Below, piece by piece: positions 1-8,889 of a stretch of DNA of 64,000 nucleotides; position 1 is the stretch's first letter, and each line of letters starts with the position of its first letter. Source of the DNA: Phycisphaerales bacterium (lineage in GTDB: Bacteria > Planctomycetota > Phycisphaerae > Phycisphaerales > UBA1924); the NCBI GenBank assembly GCA_020845755.1, contig JADLFE010000050.1, positions 1 through 64,000 of the forward strand, given 5' to 3'. The translations under genes and the position numbers were made by a program. The notes under the pieces were generated by a model. The model was not told the origin of the DNA and ran no database searches. It saw only the letters and a list, made by a program, of their open reading frames with translations.

Positions 1-24
1 CCCCCGAGGCCATCGTCGCGGCGT

Positions 25-71
25 CCGGTGCAGAGCCGGGCTCCGCGGCGCTCCGCCCGGCTCTGCACCGG
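25..71. repeat. Perfect 17-bp inverted repeat (hairpin)
   Basis: The left arm at 25-41 and the right arm at 55-71 are exact reverse complements, separated by a 13-nt GC-rich spacer. There is no T-run on either side, so a classic intrinsic terminator is not indicated. It lies beyond the 3' end of the minus-strand kinase gene, so it may still act as an mRNA 3'-end stabiliser or be a dispersed palindromic element. The pairing is certain; the role is not. Confidence 0.7.
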
Positions 72-128
72 GGCGGGAGCATCCCTAAACTAACTCTCTC
101 GGTGGTATGAACCGTGGGGGCAGATCAT

Positions 129-177
129 GGGCGCGAATGGTTTCGTGACCAGAGAGCGCGGTGGCGAGGCGGCGGGA
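129..177 (+). repeat. Imperfect dispersed repeat, copy 1
   Basis: This stretch closely matches 12385-12434 in the same orientation; both contain a GGTTTCGTGAC core followed by AGAGAGCG and a GGCGG tail, with a few substitutions and single-base indels. Both copies are intergenic. By eye the match covers about 48 nt. It could be a dispersed intergenic element; it does not look coding. Confidence 0.45.
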
Positions 178-269
178 CGGAGGTTCGAGACTGCGTTGAT
201 TTCGCAGGGCGAGCCGCGGACGCGGGTCGTTGCAGTCCGAAGCCCTATCGGATTGGAAGAGATCGCGGC

Positions 270-3119
270 CTACTCCTTCTCAAAACCCGACTTGTCAGGC
301 TCCGTCTCGGCCTTAGCAGCATCGAGCTTCGCCTTCCACTCGGTGGCCTTGGCGTCGTAGCCCTGGCCGGGCTCGGCGATGTCCCATTTCTCGTACAAGA
401 TCCCTTTCGCGCGAATCACCGCCAACCTCCGATCCTTCGGCGCTTCCGCGCCGACATCCAAGATCGCGAGTTCCTCCGCCAGCACGCTTTCGCACTCCCC
501 GAACCGCTTTGCGTTCAGGAGCGCGCCCGCGAGTGCCGTCCGCGCGGCAATCGTGTGCTGGTGGAACTCGCCGTACACGATGCGGAACCCCGCCGCGGCC
601 CGTCGATAGAGCGAGATCGCCTCGTCCTGCTCGCCGAGTGACTCGAGCACCTTGCCCAGGTTAAAGCAAGACCGCAGCGTTGCTGGGTGTCCTTTGCCGA
701 GCACTCGCCTCCGCCCGTCGAGCGCTGCACGAGCGTGCTCTGCCGCACCATTGGGGTCCTTCTGCGCGAAGCGCACTCCTCCGATGTTGTCGACGATCAT
801 CAGGGTCACGTAGTGATCCTCTCCGAGCGCCGTCCGGGCCGCCGCGAACGCCTCCTCGAACACCCGCTGCGCCGAGGCGTAGTCCTCCTTGGCTCGGTAA
901 AAGCCGGCGAGGTTATTCATCGCCTGGATCGTTCTCTGGTTGCCCATTCCGAACGCCGAGCGAAACCCCTCCACCGCCTCGCGGAAGAGCGGCCCCGCCT
1001 CGTCGAATCGCTTTAGATTTCCGAGCGCCGATGCCAGCGACGCCATGCAGCCAAGGGTGTCGGCGTCCAGCGGCCCTTCGTGCGCTCTGTACCACGGCAG
1101 CGCCCGCTGATACAACTCCGTCGCTTCCTGGAACTGCGTCCGGGCCGTCAGCGCCGTCGCCAGGTTTGCCCGCAGGTCTACCGTGATCTTGGCGTCCTCT
1201 CCGTGCTCCTTCTGCGCCAGCGAAAGGCACTCCCGCAGTTCCGCCTCGGCCTCGGTGAGTTTCCCTCTGTCTTTCGCGAGCATCGCGCGGCGCATCCGGG
1301 CGTCGAGCGTCTTGGCGCCGCCCGCGCCCTCCACCCCCGCGTGCCCCTCGATCGCCTCGCGCCCCGGCTGATCCGCCAGTTCGAAAAGGCCAAGCCGCCG
1401 CGCGCTCTCGCTCACGGTCGACAGCAGGTCCGCACGCACCGAAGGCTGATCCGCGAACTGCACTCGGATCGCGTCGATCGACGGCCGCAGCACCCCGTTT
1501 TCCAACGCAGACCGCGCCACGTCGGTCAGGTCCACGCCCGCCAGTGCCGAGTCGACCGCGCCCACGTTGGCGTCGACGCTCGCCGCGGGCGCGTGAGTCG
1601 TTTCGCCCGCCCGACGGATCCCGGCCAATAGATCGCGGCGGAACCGGATCCCCATCTGCATCACATCCACGCCGGAAAGCTGCGCCGATTGGAACGACAC
1701 GACTCGCTCCAGGTCGCGCGACCGCTTCTGCGCTTCGCCCTTCGCCTCGATCGCGTCGCTCGCGGCCTTGTCCGCTCGGTCCCGCTCCCGCACCGCCCAC
1801 GCGAGCCCCACCGACGTGCCGACCAGCCCCAGCAGCACCGCCGCCGAAACCGCCAGCCCCAGCGCGACTCCCGCGCGATGACGCCGAGCGAATTTCCTGA
1901 TCCGGTACGAAGCGCTGGGCGGCGCCGCGGTAATCGCTTCTCCCCCGAGGTGACGCTGCACGTCCATGGCCAGCGCGTTGGCTGTCGCGTAACGCCGTTG
2001 TCGATCCTTCTCGAGCGCCTTCATCACGATCCAGTCGAGGTCGCCCCGCATGAGCTTGCCCAGCCGCGCCGGCTCGGTCCGCCGCTTCGCCGCGACGCTC
2101 GCGATGGTCTCGGTGTTGTTGCTCAGGCGTGTGCTGGGCTTGGCCGGTTCGACCTCGCGGATGATCCGCTGCATCTCCGCGTACGCCGCCGAGCGCAGCC
2201 CCGTCGCGTCAAACGGCGTCGAGCCCGTGAGGAGCTCGTACAGCAGCACGCCGAGCGAGTACACGTCCGTGCGAGCATCGATGTCCAGCGATCCCTCCGC
2301 CTGCTCCGGGCTCATGTACTCGGGCGTGCCGATCAGCGCCTTGTGCTCCGTAAACAGTGTCTTCTCCGTCAGTCGGCTGGCCGTGGCCTTCGCGATCCCG
2401 AAGTCGATCACCTTCGCGTGCGGACGCCCGTCGTGCGTGCTCACCAGCACGTTGCTCGGCTTGATGTCCCGATGGATCAGCCCCTTGGTGTGCGCGTGCT
2501 GCACCGCCTGGCACACCTGCGCGAAGAGATCCAGTCGCTCGCGCACACTCAGGTTGTTCGCATCGCAATACGCGACGATCGACTCGCCCTTGCACAACTC
2601 CATCACGAAGTACGGGCGCCCGGAGTCCGTCGCGCCCGCATCAAGCACCTTCGCGATGTTCGGATGGTCCATGAGCGCCAGCGCCTGCCGCTCCTGCTCG
2701 AAGCGGGCGACGACCTGCCGAGTGTCCATCCCCCACTTGATGATCTTCAGGGCCACCCGCCGCGAGATCGGCTTCTCCTGCTCGGCCATGAAGACCGAGC
2801 CGAATCCCCCCTCGCCGATCTGTTGCAGAATCTTGTACGGACCGATCCGCGAGCCGACGGCCTCACGCAGCGGCGCGGCGTCCAATTTCTCGGCGGAGAT
2901 GTCCAGCGTCGGCGCGACATCGGACGTCGCTTGCGTCGGATCGTTAAGGAATTGATCATCTTCCGCCGCGGCGATCATCGCCTCGATCCGACTTCTCAAC
3001 CCGGCGTCATCTCCGCACTCACGCTCGAGCAGCCGTGCACGATCTGCCGGCGGAGCGGTGACCGCCAGATCGAACAACCGCCGCACGAGTTCGTGATTGT
3101 GTTCTGCCATCACCGCCAT
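270..3119 (-). CDS. Membrane-anchored Ser/Thr protein kinase with TPR-rich C-terminus
   Basis: Predicted 949-residue Hanks-type kinase. The catalytic domain spans about residues 94-390, with the glycine loop GEGGFGSV, the ATP-binding lysine in VALKII (K125), the HRD loop in HRDIKPSNVL (216-225), DFG at 239-241 and the activation-segment motif GTPEYMSPEQ. All catalytic residues look intact. One membrane helix follows at about 415-438, then a long region of TPR-like repeats suited to protein binding outside the cytoplasm. A second ATG at 3110 sits 9 nt from a GAGG and may be the true start. It lies 12 nt downstream of an ECF sigma factor on the same strand, a pairing common in planctomycetes, which suggests a signalling unit. 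The substrate is unknown. Confidence 0.93.
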   Translation of the reverse strand: MAVMAEHNHELVRRLFDLAVTAPPADRARLLERECGDDAGLRSRIEAMIAAAEDDQFLNDPTQATSDVAPTLDISAEKLDAAPLREAVGSRIGPYKILQQIGEGGFGSVFMAEQEKPISRRVALKIIKWGMDTRQVVARFEQERQALALMDHPNIAKVLDAGATDSGRPYFVMELCKGESIVAYCDANNLSVRERLDLFAQVCQAVQHAHTKGLIHRDIKPSNVLVSTHDGRPHAKVIDFGIAKATASRLTEKTLFTEHKALIGTPEYMSPEQAEGSLDIDARTDVYSLGVLLYELLTGSTPFDATGLRSAAYAEMQRIIREVEPAKPSTRLSNNTETIASVAAKRRTEPARLGKLMRGDLDWIVMKALEKDRQRRYATANALAMDVQRHLGGEAITAAPPSASYRIRKFARRHRAGVALGLAVSAAVLLGLVGTSVGLAWAVRERDRADKAASDAIEAKGEAQKRSRDLERVVSFQSAQLSGVDVMQMGIRFRRDLLAGIRRAGETTHAPAASVDANVGAVDSALAGVDLTDVARSALENGVLRPSIDAIRVQFADQPSVRADLLSTVSESARRLGLFELADQPGREAIEGHAGVEGAGGAKTLDARMRRAMLAKDRGKLTEAEAELRECLSLAQKEHGEDAKITVDLRANLATALTARTQFQEATELYQRALPWYRAHEGPLDADTLGCMASLASALGNLKRFDEAGPLFREAVEGFRSAFGMGNQRTIQAMNNLAGFYRAKEDYASAQRVFEEAFAAARTALGEDHYVTLMIVDNIGGVRFAQKDPNGAAEHARAALDGRRRVLGKGHPATLRSCFNLGKVLESLGEQDEAISLYRRAAAGFRIVYGEFHQHTIAARTALAGALLNAKRFGECESVLAEELAILDVGAEAPKDRRLAVIRAKGILYEKWDIAEPGQGYDAKATEWKAKLDAAKAETEPDKSGFEKE

Positions 3120-3131
3120 CCTCGCTTTGTA

Positions 3132-3746
3132 TCAAACCCGTCCGGACTCGATCGCTTCCTTCAGCCACCCCCGGGCAAAGGTCCATGACCTCTTCACCGT
3201 CGGCGCCGAGACTCCGAGCGCCGCCGCGGTCTGCTCGATGCTCAGGCCCGCAAAGTACCGCAGCCGAACCACGGCCGCGGATTGCTCATCCAACGCCTCT
3301 AAGCGAGAGATCGCCTCGTCAAGGATCAGGAATCCCGCCGATTCCGCCGGAGACGATGGATCTGGCAGCGATGACAGGCTCACCGCCGCCCGGCGAGCGG
3401 CCGGCCGACCATCGCCCCCGCCGCCGCGAATAAACGCCGCTTTCGCCCGAGCATGATCGATGAGGATGCGCCGTATCGACTCGGCCGCCGCGGCGTAGAA
3501 GTGACCCAGGCCGGACCACGGAACTTCCCGCGGCCCCGCGAGCCTGCAGTACGCCTCATGCACAAGCGCCGTGGCCGAGAGCGTATGCCCCGCCGACTCA
3601 TTCTTGAGATGCCGCTGCGCCGCGGCACGAAGCTGGTCATACACCAGAGGGAGCAAGCGGTCGGCGGCCTGCTTATCCCCGCTAGCGGCGGCGTTCATCA
3701 GGATCGTGGCGTCGGTTGCCCGCGGTGGTTCGGTCGGCACGCGCAC
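3132..3746 (-). CDS. ECF-type RNA polymerase sigma factor (planctomycete-type subfamily)
   Basis: Predicted 204-residue sigma-70-family factor of the extracytoplasmic-function type. The N-terminal half has region 2-like features (GDKQAADRLLPLVYDQLR, then SATALVHEAYCRL, typical of the subfamily expanded in planctomycetes and acidobacteria). The C-terminal half has the region 4 helix-turn-helix (LSIEQTAAALGVSAPTVKR). The start is a GTG at 3746; the first in-frame ATG (3698) would cut into the conserved N-terminus. No anti-sigma gene is adjacent. The kinase gene follows after 12 nt, so the two are probably co-transcribed, and the kinase may control the sigma factor. Target promoters are unknown. 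Confidence 0.9.
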   Translation of the reverse strand: MRVPTEPPRATDATILMNAAASGDKQAADRLLPLVYDQLRAAAQRHLKNESAGHTLSATALVHEAYCRLAGPREVPWSGLGHFYAAAAESIRRILIDHARAKAAFIRGGGGDGRPAARRAAVSLSSLPDPSSPAESAGFLILDEAISRLEALDEQSAAVVRLRYFAGLSIEQTAAALGVSAPTVKRSWTFARGWLKEAIESGRV

Positions 3747-3997
3747 GAGAATACAGATGCTTTAGACCATTTGCAGGATGCCGAAGGTGTCATGGTCTCC
3801 GATTCCTTGACACGGCGACAGCGTCGTTCATTGGGGGCATACAGGACAAGCGAGTGCGGACTCATGCTCCCGCAGGCCCGATGGTGCGCCCTGCAGTTAA
3901 TCCAGCCTCAGTTGTAGCGCGCCACAGCGAGACACCAATCGCACGGTCAATGTCCATGCCTGAACGGTCGACTGCACAACCTGTCGGGCGATGGAAC

Positions 3998-4171
3998 TCG
4001 CTGATATCGGAAGACATCGGCCGCGGGCCTCTGGTCGAGTTCGGCCCGAAGGCCGTTTTCGACGAGTTCCCTGCCTGAGAGTTCAGTCTGACCGCGGCGA
4101 TCGAGCCGCGTGATGCGGTAGGTGCTCTTGGAATCAAGACCACGAAGCCTGATCCTCGCAGACTTGAAGAT
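3998..4171 (-). pseudogene. Remnant of a GH36-type alpha-galactosidase C-terminus
   Basis: A short minus-strand frame reads IRLRGLDSKSTYRI, then TELSGRELVENGL, then RPAADVFRYQR. From memory of the family, this follows the C-terminal beta-sandwich of GH36 melibiases: an LRGLDP..Y motif, then an SG.EL...GL motif, then a closing segment rich in aromatic residues. No start, no catalytic barrel and no continuation exist upstream, so this looks like the tail of a deleted gene. The identification is by pattern only. Confidence 0.4.
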
Positions 4172-4414
4172 GCTCTGGGGTACCGTCCGCCGGCGCCGCA
4201 AACGATCCCGATGCCGGCCTTCGAACGCGACGCGTGGAGGCCTGCTCCGCTGCGATCCGCAGCCCTCCACGGCCCGCACTCACGAGTGAATCTGGGACAG
4301 AGACTGTGGTACGAACCGTGGGGCATGTTACCTTTCGACTCTCGCATGCCTGGTTGAAATCCCACGTTGCCGATCGAATGGTCGTTCTCGCAGGTCGTAG
4401 CCACTTGGTCTGGC

Positions 4415-4443
4415 TTGCGAATTTGTGGACACGCCCGTACATT
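4415..4443 (+). promoter_or_regulatory. Candidate sigma-70-type promoter for the ferredoxin/NrfD fusion gene
   Basis: A TTGCGA box (4415-4420) and a TACATT box (4438-4443) are separated by exactly 17 nt, each matching four of six consensus positions. Transcription would begin near 4450, which is where a short hairpin starts. In such GC-rich DNA this spacing is suggestive but not decisive. Confidence 0.3.
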
Positions 4444-4449
4444 GCACTA

Positions 4450-4465
4450 CTCGCGAAGCCGCGAG
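4450..4465 (+). promoter_or_regulatory. 5'-UTR hairpin next to the ribosome binding site
   Basis: CTCGCG (4450-4455) and CGCGAG (4460-4465) form a perfect 6-bp stem with a 4-nt loop, ending just before the AGGAAAG Shine-Dalgarno-like sequence and the ATG at 4475. It could protect the mRNA 5' end or modulate ribosome access. Confidence 0.3.
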
Positions 4466-4474
4466 AGGAAAGAT

Positions 4475-5953
4475 ATGCGGCGCATGAAATACGGCTTTCT
4501 GATAGACCACGATCGATGCATCGGGTGCCATGCGTGCACGGTGGCGTGTAAGGCCGAGAATGCTGTTCCTGTCGGGAACTTCCGCACGTGGGTGAAGTAC
4601 GTTGAGAAGGGCGCGTTCCCGGAGGTTCGGCGGCATTTCGCGGTGCTTCGTTGCAACCACTGCAATAACGCGCCGTGCGTGAAGATCTGCCCGGTGAACG
4701 CGCTCGAAAAGCGTGCGGACGGGATCGTGGACATCGACCGGGATGCGTGCATCGGCTGCCGTGCTTGCATGCAGGCGTGCCCCTACGACGCGATCTATCT
4801 GAACGAGGACTCTGGTGCCATCGAGAAGTGCCATTTCTGTGCGCACCGCGTGGAGAAGGGGCTGGAGCCGGCGTGCGTAATCGTGTGTCCTGAGCAGGCG
4901 ATCATCGCGGGCGATCTCCAGGACCCCAAGGCGAGAATCTCGCAGATGCTGGCGCAGAACGAGACGATCGTGCGCCGGCCAGAGCAGCGGACCGGACCCA
5001 ACGTGTACTACAAGGGCGTGGAGCCCGCGAATCTCGATCCGGGCGGACCCGAACGGCCATCGAGCTACCTGTGGAGTCAGCGTCCTGCGCACAAGCCCGA
5101 GGCGTGGCCGATTTCGTTGCCTGTGTTGCCCAACACGCGCGTGGTGCTCGATGCGGGGCACAAGGTGGAATGGGGTTGGCAGGTGGCTCTCTACCTGGTC
5201 ACCAAGGGGATCGGCGGAGGGGCCGGGTTCCTCGCACCATTCGTCAAGTGGTCCGGGCTGACGGGGTGGAGCGCGGCGTACCTGCCCGAGGTCGTCGCGC
5301 TCGTGTTCACGCTGATCACGGTCGGTCTGCTGGTCGAAGATCTCAAGAAGCCGTGGGCGTTTTACAGATTGTTCACGCGACCGAACTGGAATAGCTGGCT
5401 GGTCAAGGGCGGGGTGATTCTCGGCGCATTCGGAGCGGTGTCGGCGGCGACTGTTGGCCTTCGGATGCTGGGGCTGGGTGGCGCGGCGGATGGGCTTCGC
5501 TGGGCGGAGATGGTGCTGGGCGCCGGTTCGGCGTGCTACACGGCGTTCCTCTTCGCACAGTGCGAGGGGCGCGACCTGTGGCAGAACCCGCGGCTGCTGG
5601 AGCATCTGGCTGCCCAGTCGATGTTGTGCGGCTCCGTGGCGCTGGCCGCGGGCGGAGCGGCGAGCACCGCCGCGAAGGCGTTGATCGCGGTGTCGGCGTA
5701 CTCGACGATCGGGGCCTCACTGAAGGAGGTGTTCAGCAATCACCAGACTACGAACGCAAAGCAGGGCGCGGCGTTCTTGACGCGGCTCCGGCTCGGGCCG
5801 TTCAACGCGTTCCGGGATGGGCTGATCCTGGTGGGGATTGCGGGCGTGGTCGGGGCGTTCTTCCCCGGGTGGGCGTTCGTGCCGGCGCTGGTCGGCGTGT
5901 ACCTGTATGAATGGGCGTACGTGCGGGCGGGTCAGCTGCCTCCGCTGTCGTGA
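4475..5953 (+). CDS. Fused four-cluster ferredoxin / NrfD-type membrane anchor (CISM electron-transfer subunit)
   Basis: Predicted 492 residues. The N-terminal part of about 180 residues carries four Cys clusters (CIGCHACTVAC, CNHCNNAPCVKIC, CIGCRACMQAC, and CHFC with a distal AC...C). These sixteen cysteines should bind four [4Fe-4S] centres, as in the B subunits of complex iron-sulfur molybdoenzymes. The rest is hydrophobic with roughly six to eight helices and resembles the NrfD/PsrC quinone-binding anchor. B and C subunits are usually separate, so this is a fusion. The start chosen is the ATG at 4475, behind AGGAAAG and immediately before the first cluster. The catalytic subunit gene follows after 23 nt. 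Likely role: passing electrons between the molybdenum subunit and the quinone pool. Confidence 0.85.
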   Translation: MRRMKYGFLIDHDRCIGCHACTVACKAENAVPVGNFRTWVKYVEKGAFPEVRRHFAVLRCNHCNNAPCVKICPVNALEKRADGIVDIDRDACIGCRACMQACPYDAIYLNEDSGAIEKCHFCAHRVEKGLEPACVIVCPEQAIIAGDLQDPKARISQMLAQNETIVRRPEQRTGPNVYYKGVEPANLDPGGPERPSSYLWSQRPAHKPEAWPISLPVLPNTRVVLDAGHKVEWGWQVALYLVTKGIGGGAGFLAPFVKWSGLTGWSAAYLPEVVALVFTLITVGLLVEDLKKPWAFYRLFTRPNWNSWLVKGGVILGAFGAVSAATVGLRMLGLGGAADGLRWAEMVLGAGSACYTAFLFAQCEGRDLWQNPRLLEHLAAQSMLCGSVALAAGGAASTAAKALIAVSAYSTIGASLKEVFSNHQTTNAKQGAAFLTRLRLGPFNAFRDGLILVGIAGVVGAFFPGWAFVPALVGVYLYEWAYVRAGQLPPLS

Positions 5954-5976
5954 TGATTTCGAGCGAGTGACTTACC

Positions 5977-8760
5977 ATGATCGATCCACCCGGCATGCGC
6001 GTAACGCCGCTCGAATCGTTTCCTCCACTCGATCAGTGGGACGACTGGGCGGAGTATGAGTCGACGGCCTGGCCGCGCAAGGTCGAGAAGAAGTACATGC
6101 TCGTGCCGACGACATGCTTCAACTGCGAGGCGGCGTGCGGGCTGGTGGCATACATCGACAAGGAAACCAAGCAGATCCGCAAGCTAGAGGGGAATCCGTA
6201 TCACCCGGGTTCGCGCGGGCGGAACTGCGCCAAGGGGCCTGCGACGCTCAATCAGATCGATGACCCCGAGCGAATTCTGTATCCGCTCAAGCGGGTCGGG
6301 AAGCGTGGGAGCGGGAAGTTCGAGCGAACGACGTGGGACGAGGCGCTCAACGCGATCGCGGCTCCCATCCGGAAGGCGCTGATCGAGAACCGGCGCACCG
6401 AAGTGATGTATCACGTGGGGCGGCCGGGGCACGACGGTTACATGGATCGAGTGCTGCAGGCCTGGGGCGTCGACGGGCACAACTCGCATACGAACGTGTG
6501 CTCGGCGGCGGCGCGCGTCGGGTACGCGACGTGGATGGGCGCGGATCGCCCGTCACCCGATCACGCCAACGCGAAGTTCATTCTGCTGCTCTCGTCGCAC
6601 CTGGAGACGGGGCACTACTTCAACCCGCACGCACAACGGATCATCGACGCCAAGGCCGCGGGCGCCAAGATTTGCGCGGTTGACGTGCGGCTCTCAAACA
6701 CCGCATCGATGGCGGACTACTGGCTGGCGCCCTGGCCGGGCACCGAGGCGATGCTGCTGCTTGCGATCGCCAACGTGATCCTCTCCGAAGGACTCTTTGA
6801 TCGGACGTTTGTCGAGACGTGGGTCAACTGGCGCGACTATCTGAAGGTCAAGGTCGGCGGGGCGGGAACGTTCGACGATTTCATCCGCTCGTTGAAAGAG
6901 CACTACGCGTTCGCGACACCCGAGACGGCGGCGAAGGAATGCGACGTTTCCGCGGAAACGATCGTGAAGGTCGCGCGAGAGATCGGCGCGGCCGGCTCGC
7001 GTTTCGCGGCACACGTGTGGCGCAACGCGGCGGCGGGAAACCTCGGCGGGTGGCAGGTCGCGCGCAGCCTCATGCTCATTTCGGCGCTCGTGGGCGCGGT
7101 GGGCACACCCGGCGGCACGAACCCGAACACGCGCGACAAGTTCGTTCCGCCTCCGTTCCTCAAGCCGCCGGCGCAGAGCGTGTGGAACGAGCTGTTGTAC
7201 CCGCGCGAGTACCCGCTGTCGTATCACGAACTGTCGTATCTCCTGCCTCACATGATGCTGGAAGGGCGGGGCAAACTGGCGGCGTATTTCACGCGGGTGT
7301 ACAACCCGGTGTGGACGAATCCTGACGGGATGGTGTGGGAGCGTGTGCTTCGCGATGAGAATCTGATCGGGCTGCACGCGGCGATCACGCCCGTCTGGAG
7401 CGAGACGGCCCAGTACGCGGACTATGTCCTGCCGACGGGCGTCGGGGCCGAGCGGCACGACCTGATGAGCCAGGAGACGCACGCGGCCCAGTGGATCAGT
7501 TTCCGCCAGCCGGTGCTGCGCGTGATGCGAGAGCGGATGGGTGAGACGTTTGAGTGGACCTATCAGGCCAATCCGGGCGAGGTGTGGGAAGAGGATGAGT
7601 TCTGGATCGCGCTTTCATGGCGGATCGATCCGGACGGATCGCTCGGTGTGCGCCGGTACTTTGAATCGCCGTACCGGAAGGAAGGCGGCGGGCAGCGGAT
7701 CACCGTCGAGGAGTATTACCGCTGGATCTTCGAGAACTCCGTCCCCGGCCTGCGCGCCGAGGCGGAGAAGCGTGGGCTTTCGCCGCTGCAATACATGCGC
7801 CGGTTCGGCGCGTTCCTGGTGAACGAGGACACCTACCACGGGCACATGGAATCGCTCCCGGCAAAGGAGATGGAGGGCGCGGAACTGGATCACGCGTCGG
7901 GCGACGTGATGAAGGGCGGCAAGTCAATCGGCGTGATCGCGGACGGCAAGGCGTGCACCGGGTTCAAGACGCCGAGCAAGCGGCTCGAGCTCTTCAGCGC
8001 GACGCTGGCGGATTGGGGATGGCCCGAATACGCGCTCCCGGCCTACATCACCAGCCACATTCATCGCGGGGCGATGAACCGGGACAAGGGTGAGTATTGC
8101 CTGGTTCCCACCTTTCGCCTGCCGACACTGATCCACACGCGATCGGGAAACTCCAAGTGGCTCTATGAACTCTCCAACTGCAATCCGCTTTGGGTCCATC
8201 CGAGCGACGCCGAACGCATCGGCGTGGGGCTCGGGGATTTGGTCCGCGTCTCGACGGAAATCGGGCACTTTGTGAATCGCGTGTGGGTCACCGAGGGGAT
8301 GCGCCCCGGCGTGGTCGCGTGCTCGCACCACCTTGGCCGCTGGCGGTTGTTCGAGGATGTCGGCACCGATCGCTGGGCCAGCGCGCTGGTGTCGCGAGAG
8401 GAAGTCTCGCCGGGTCAGTTCCGCTTCCGGAGGCTTGCGGACGTCGGGCCCTTTGTGAGCAGCGACCCGGATTCCAAGCGGGTCTGGTGGACCGACGGCG
8501 GGGTCCATCAAAATCTGACGTTTCCCGTCCATCCCGATCCGGTTTCGGGCATGCACTGCTGGCACCAGGCCGTTCGGGTGGAGCGTGCCCGGTCGGACGA
8601 CCGCTACGCCGACGTTTTCGTCGACACCAACAAGTCGATGGAGGTCTACAAGCGCTGGCTGGCGATGACACGGCCCGCGCCGGGACCGGGCGGCCTGCGT
8701 CGGCCATTGTGGCTGGCGCGGGCGGTGCGGCCGAGTGACGACGCGTACCGGATCGGTTGA
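5977..8760 (+). CDS. Molybdopterin oxidoreductase, DMSO-reductase family (candidate sulfite dehydrogenase SoeA-like)
   Basis: Predicted 927-residue catalytic subunit. It has an N-terminal [4Fe-4S] site (C47, C50, C54 and C84, in CFNCEAAC and NCAKG) and a probable Mo-ligating cysteine at C175 in SHTNVCSAAAR. There is no twin-arginine signal, so it should face the cytoplasm. That rules against periplasmic polysulfide or tetrathionate reductases and fits SoeA-type cytoplasmic sulfite dehydrogenase. The partner encoded upstream supplies ferredoxin clusters and a membrane anchor. A TauE/SafE exporter lies downstream, which also points to sulfur oxyanions. The family is sure; the substrate is an inference, and formate or another oxyanion remains possible. 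Confidence 0.85.
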   Translation: MIDPPGMRVTPLESFPPLDQWDDWAEYESTAWPRKVEKKYMLVPTTCFNCEAACGLVAYIDKETKQIRKLEGNPYHPGSRGRNCAKGPATLNQIDDPERILYPLKRVGKRGSGKFERTTWDEALNAIAAPIRKALIENRRTEVMYHVGRPGHDGYMDRVLQAWGVDGHNSHTNVCSAAARVGYATWMGADRPSPDHANAKFILLLSSHLETGHYFNPHAQRIIDAKAAGAKICAVDVRLSNTASMADYWLAPWPGTEAMLLLAIANVILSEGLFDRTFVETWVNWRDYLKVKVGGAGTFDDFIRSLKEHYAFATPETAAKECDVSAETIVKVAREIGAAGSRFAAHVWRNAAAGNLGGWQVARSLMLISALVGAVGTPGGTNPNTRDKFVPPPFLKPPAQSVWNELLYPREYPLSYHELSYLLPHMMLEGRGKLAAYFTRVYNPVWTNPDGMVWERVLRDENLIGLHAAITPVWSETAQYADYVLPTGVGAERHDLMSQETHAAQWISFRQPVLRVMRERMGETFEWTYQANPGEVWEEDEFWIALSWRIDPDGSLGVRRYFESPYRKEGGGQRITVEEYYRWIFENSVPGLRAEAEKRGLSPLQYMRRFGAFLVNEDTYHGHMESLPAKEMEGAELDHASGDVMKGGKSIGVIADGKACTGFKTPSKRLELFSATLADWGWPEYALPAYITSHIHRGAMNRDKGEYCLVPTFRLPTLIHTRSGNSKWLYELSNCNPLWVHPSDAERIGVGLGDLVRVSTEIGHFVNRVWVTEGMRPGVVACSHHLGRWRLFEDVGTDRWASALVSREEVSPGQFRFRRLADVGPFVSSDPDSKRVWWTDGGVHQNLTFPVHPDPVSGMHCWHQAVRVERARSDDRYADVFVDTNKSMEVYKRWLAMTRPAPGPGGLRRPLWLARAVRPSDDAYRIG

Positions 8761-8889
8761 TCGAAGACGCGCCGGGGCGCTGGTGCTACGTCAAGGTGCG
8801 TGGGTGCGATGTCATGCCGCCAGAGCGACGTAATGCACGGCGTGGCCCTTGGTGCTATCGTTGGCCCTTGCATTTCCCGGGAGTTTCGG

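Larger units (their letters stand above)
3747..4474. other. Intergenic region between divergent sigma and ferredoxin genes
   Basis: No intact gene is supported here. It holds a minus-strand remnant resembling the C-terminus of an alpha-galactosidase (3998-4171) and, at its right end, a candidate promoter and a short hairpin ahead of the ferredoxin/NrfD fusion gene, each listed separately. Confidence 0.6.

Noticed and set aside
1689-3188. Long plus-strand open frame opposite the kinase gene
   Set aside because: Arg/His/Pro-rich with no motif and fully antisense to a kinase with intact catalytic residues; a mirror effect of GC-rich codon usage.
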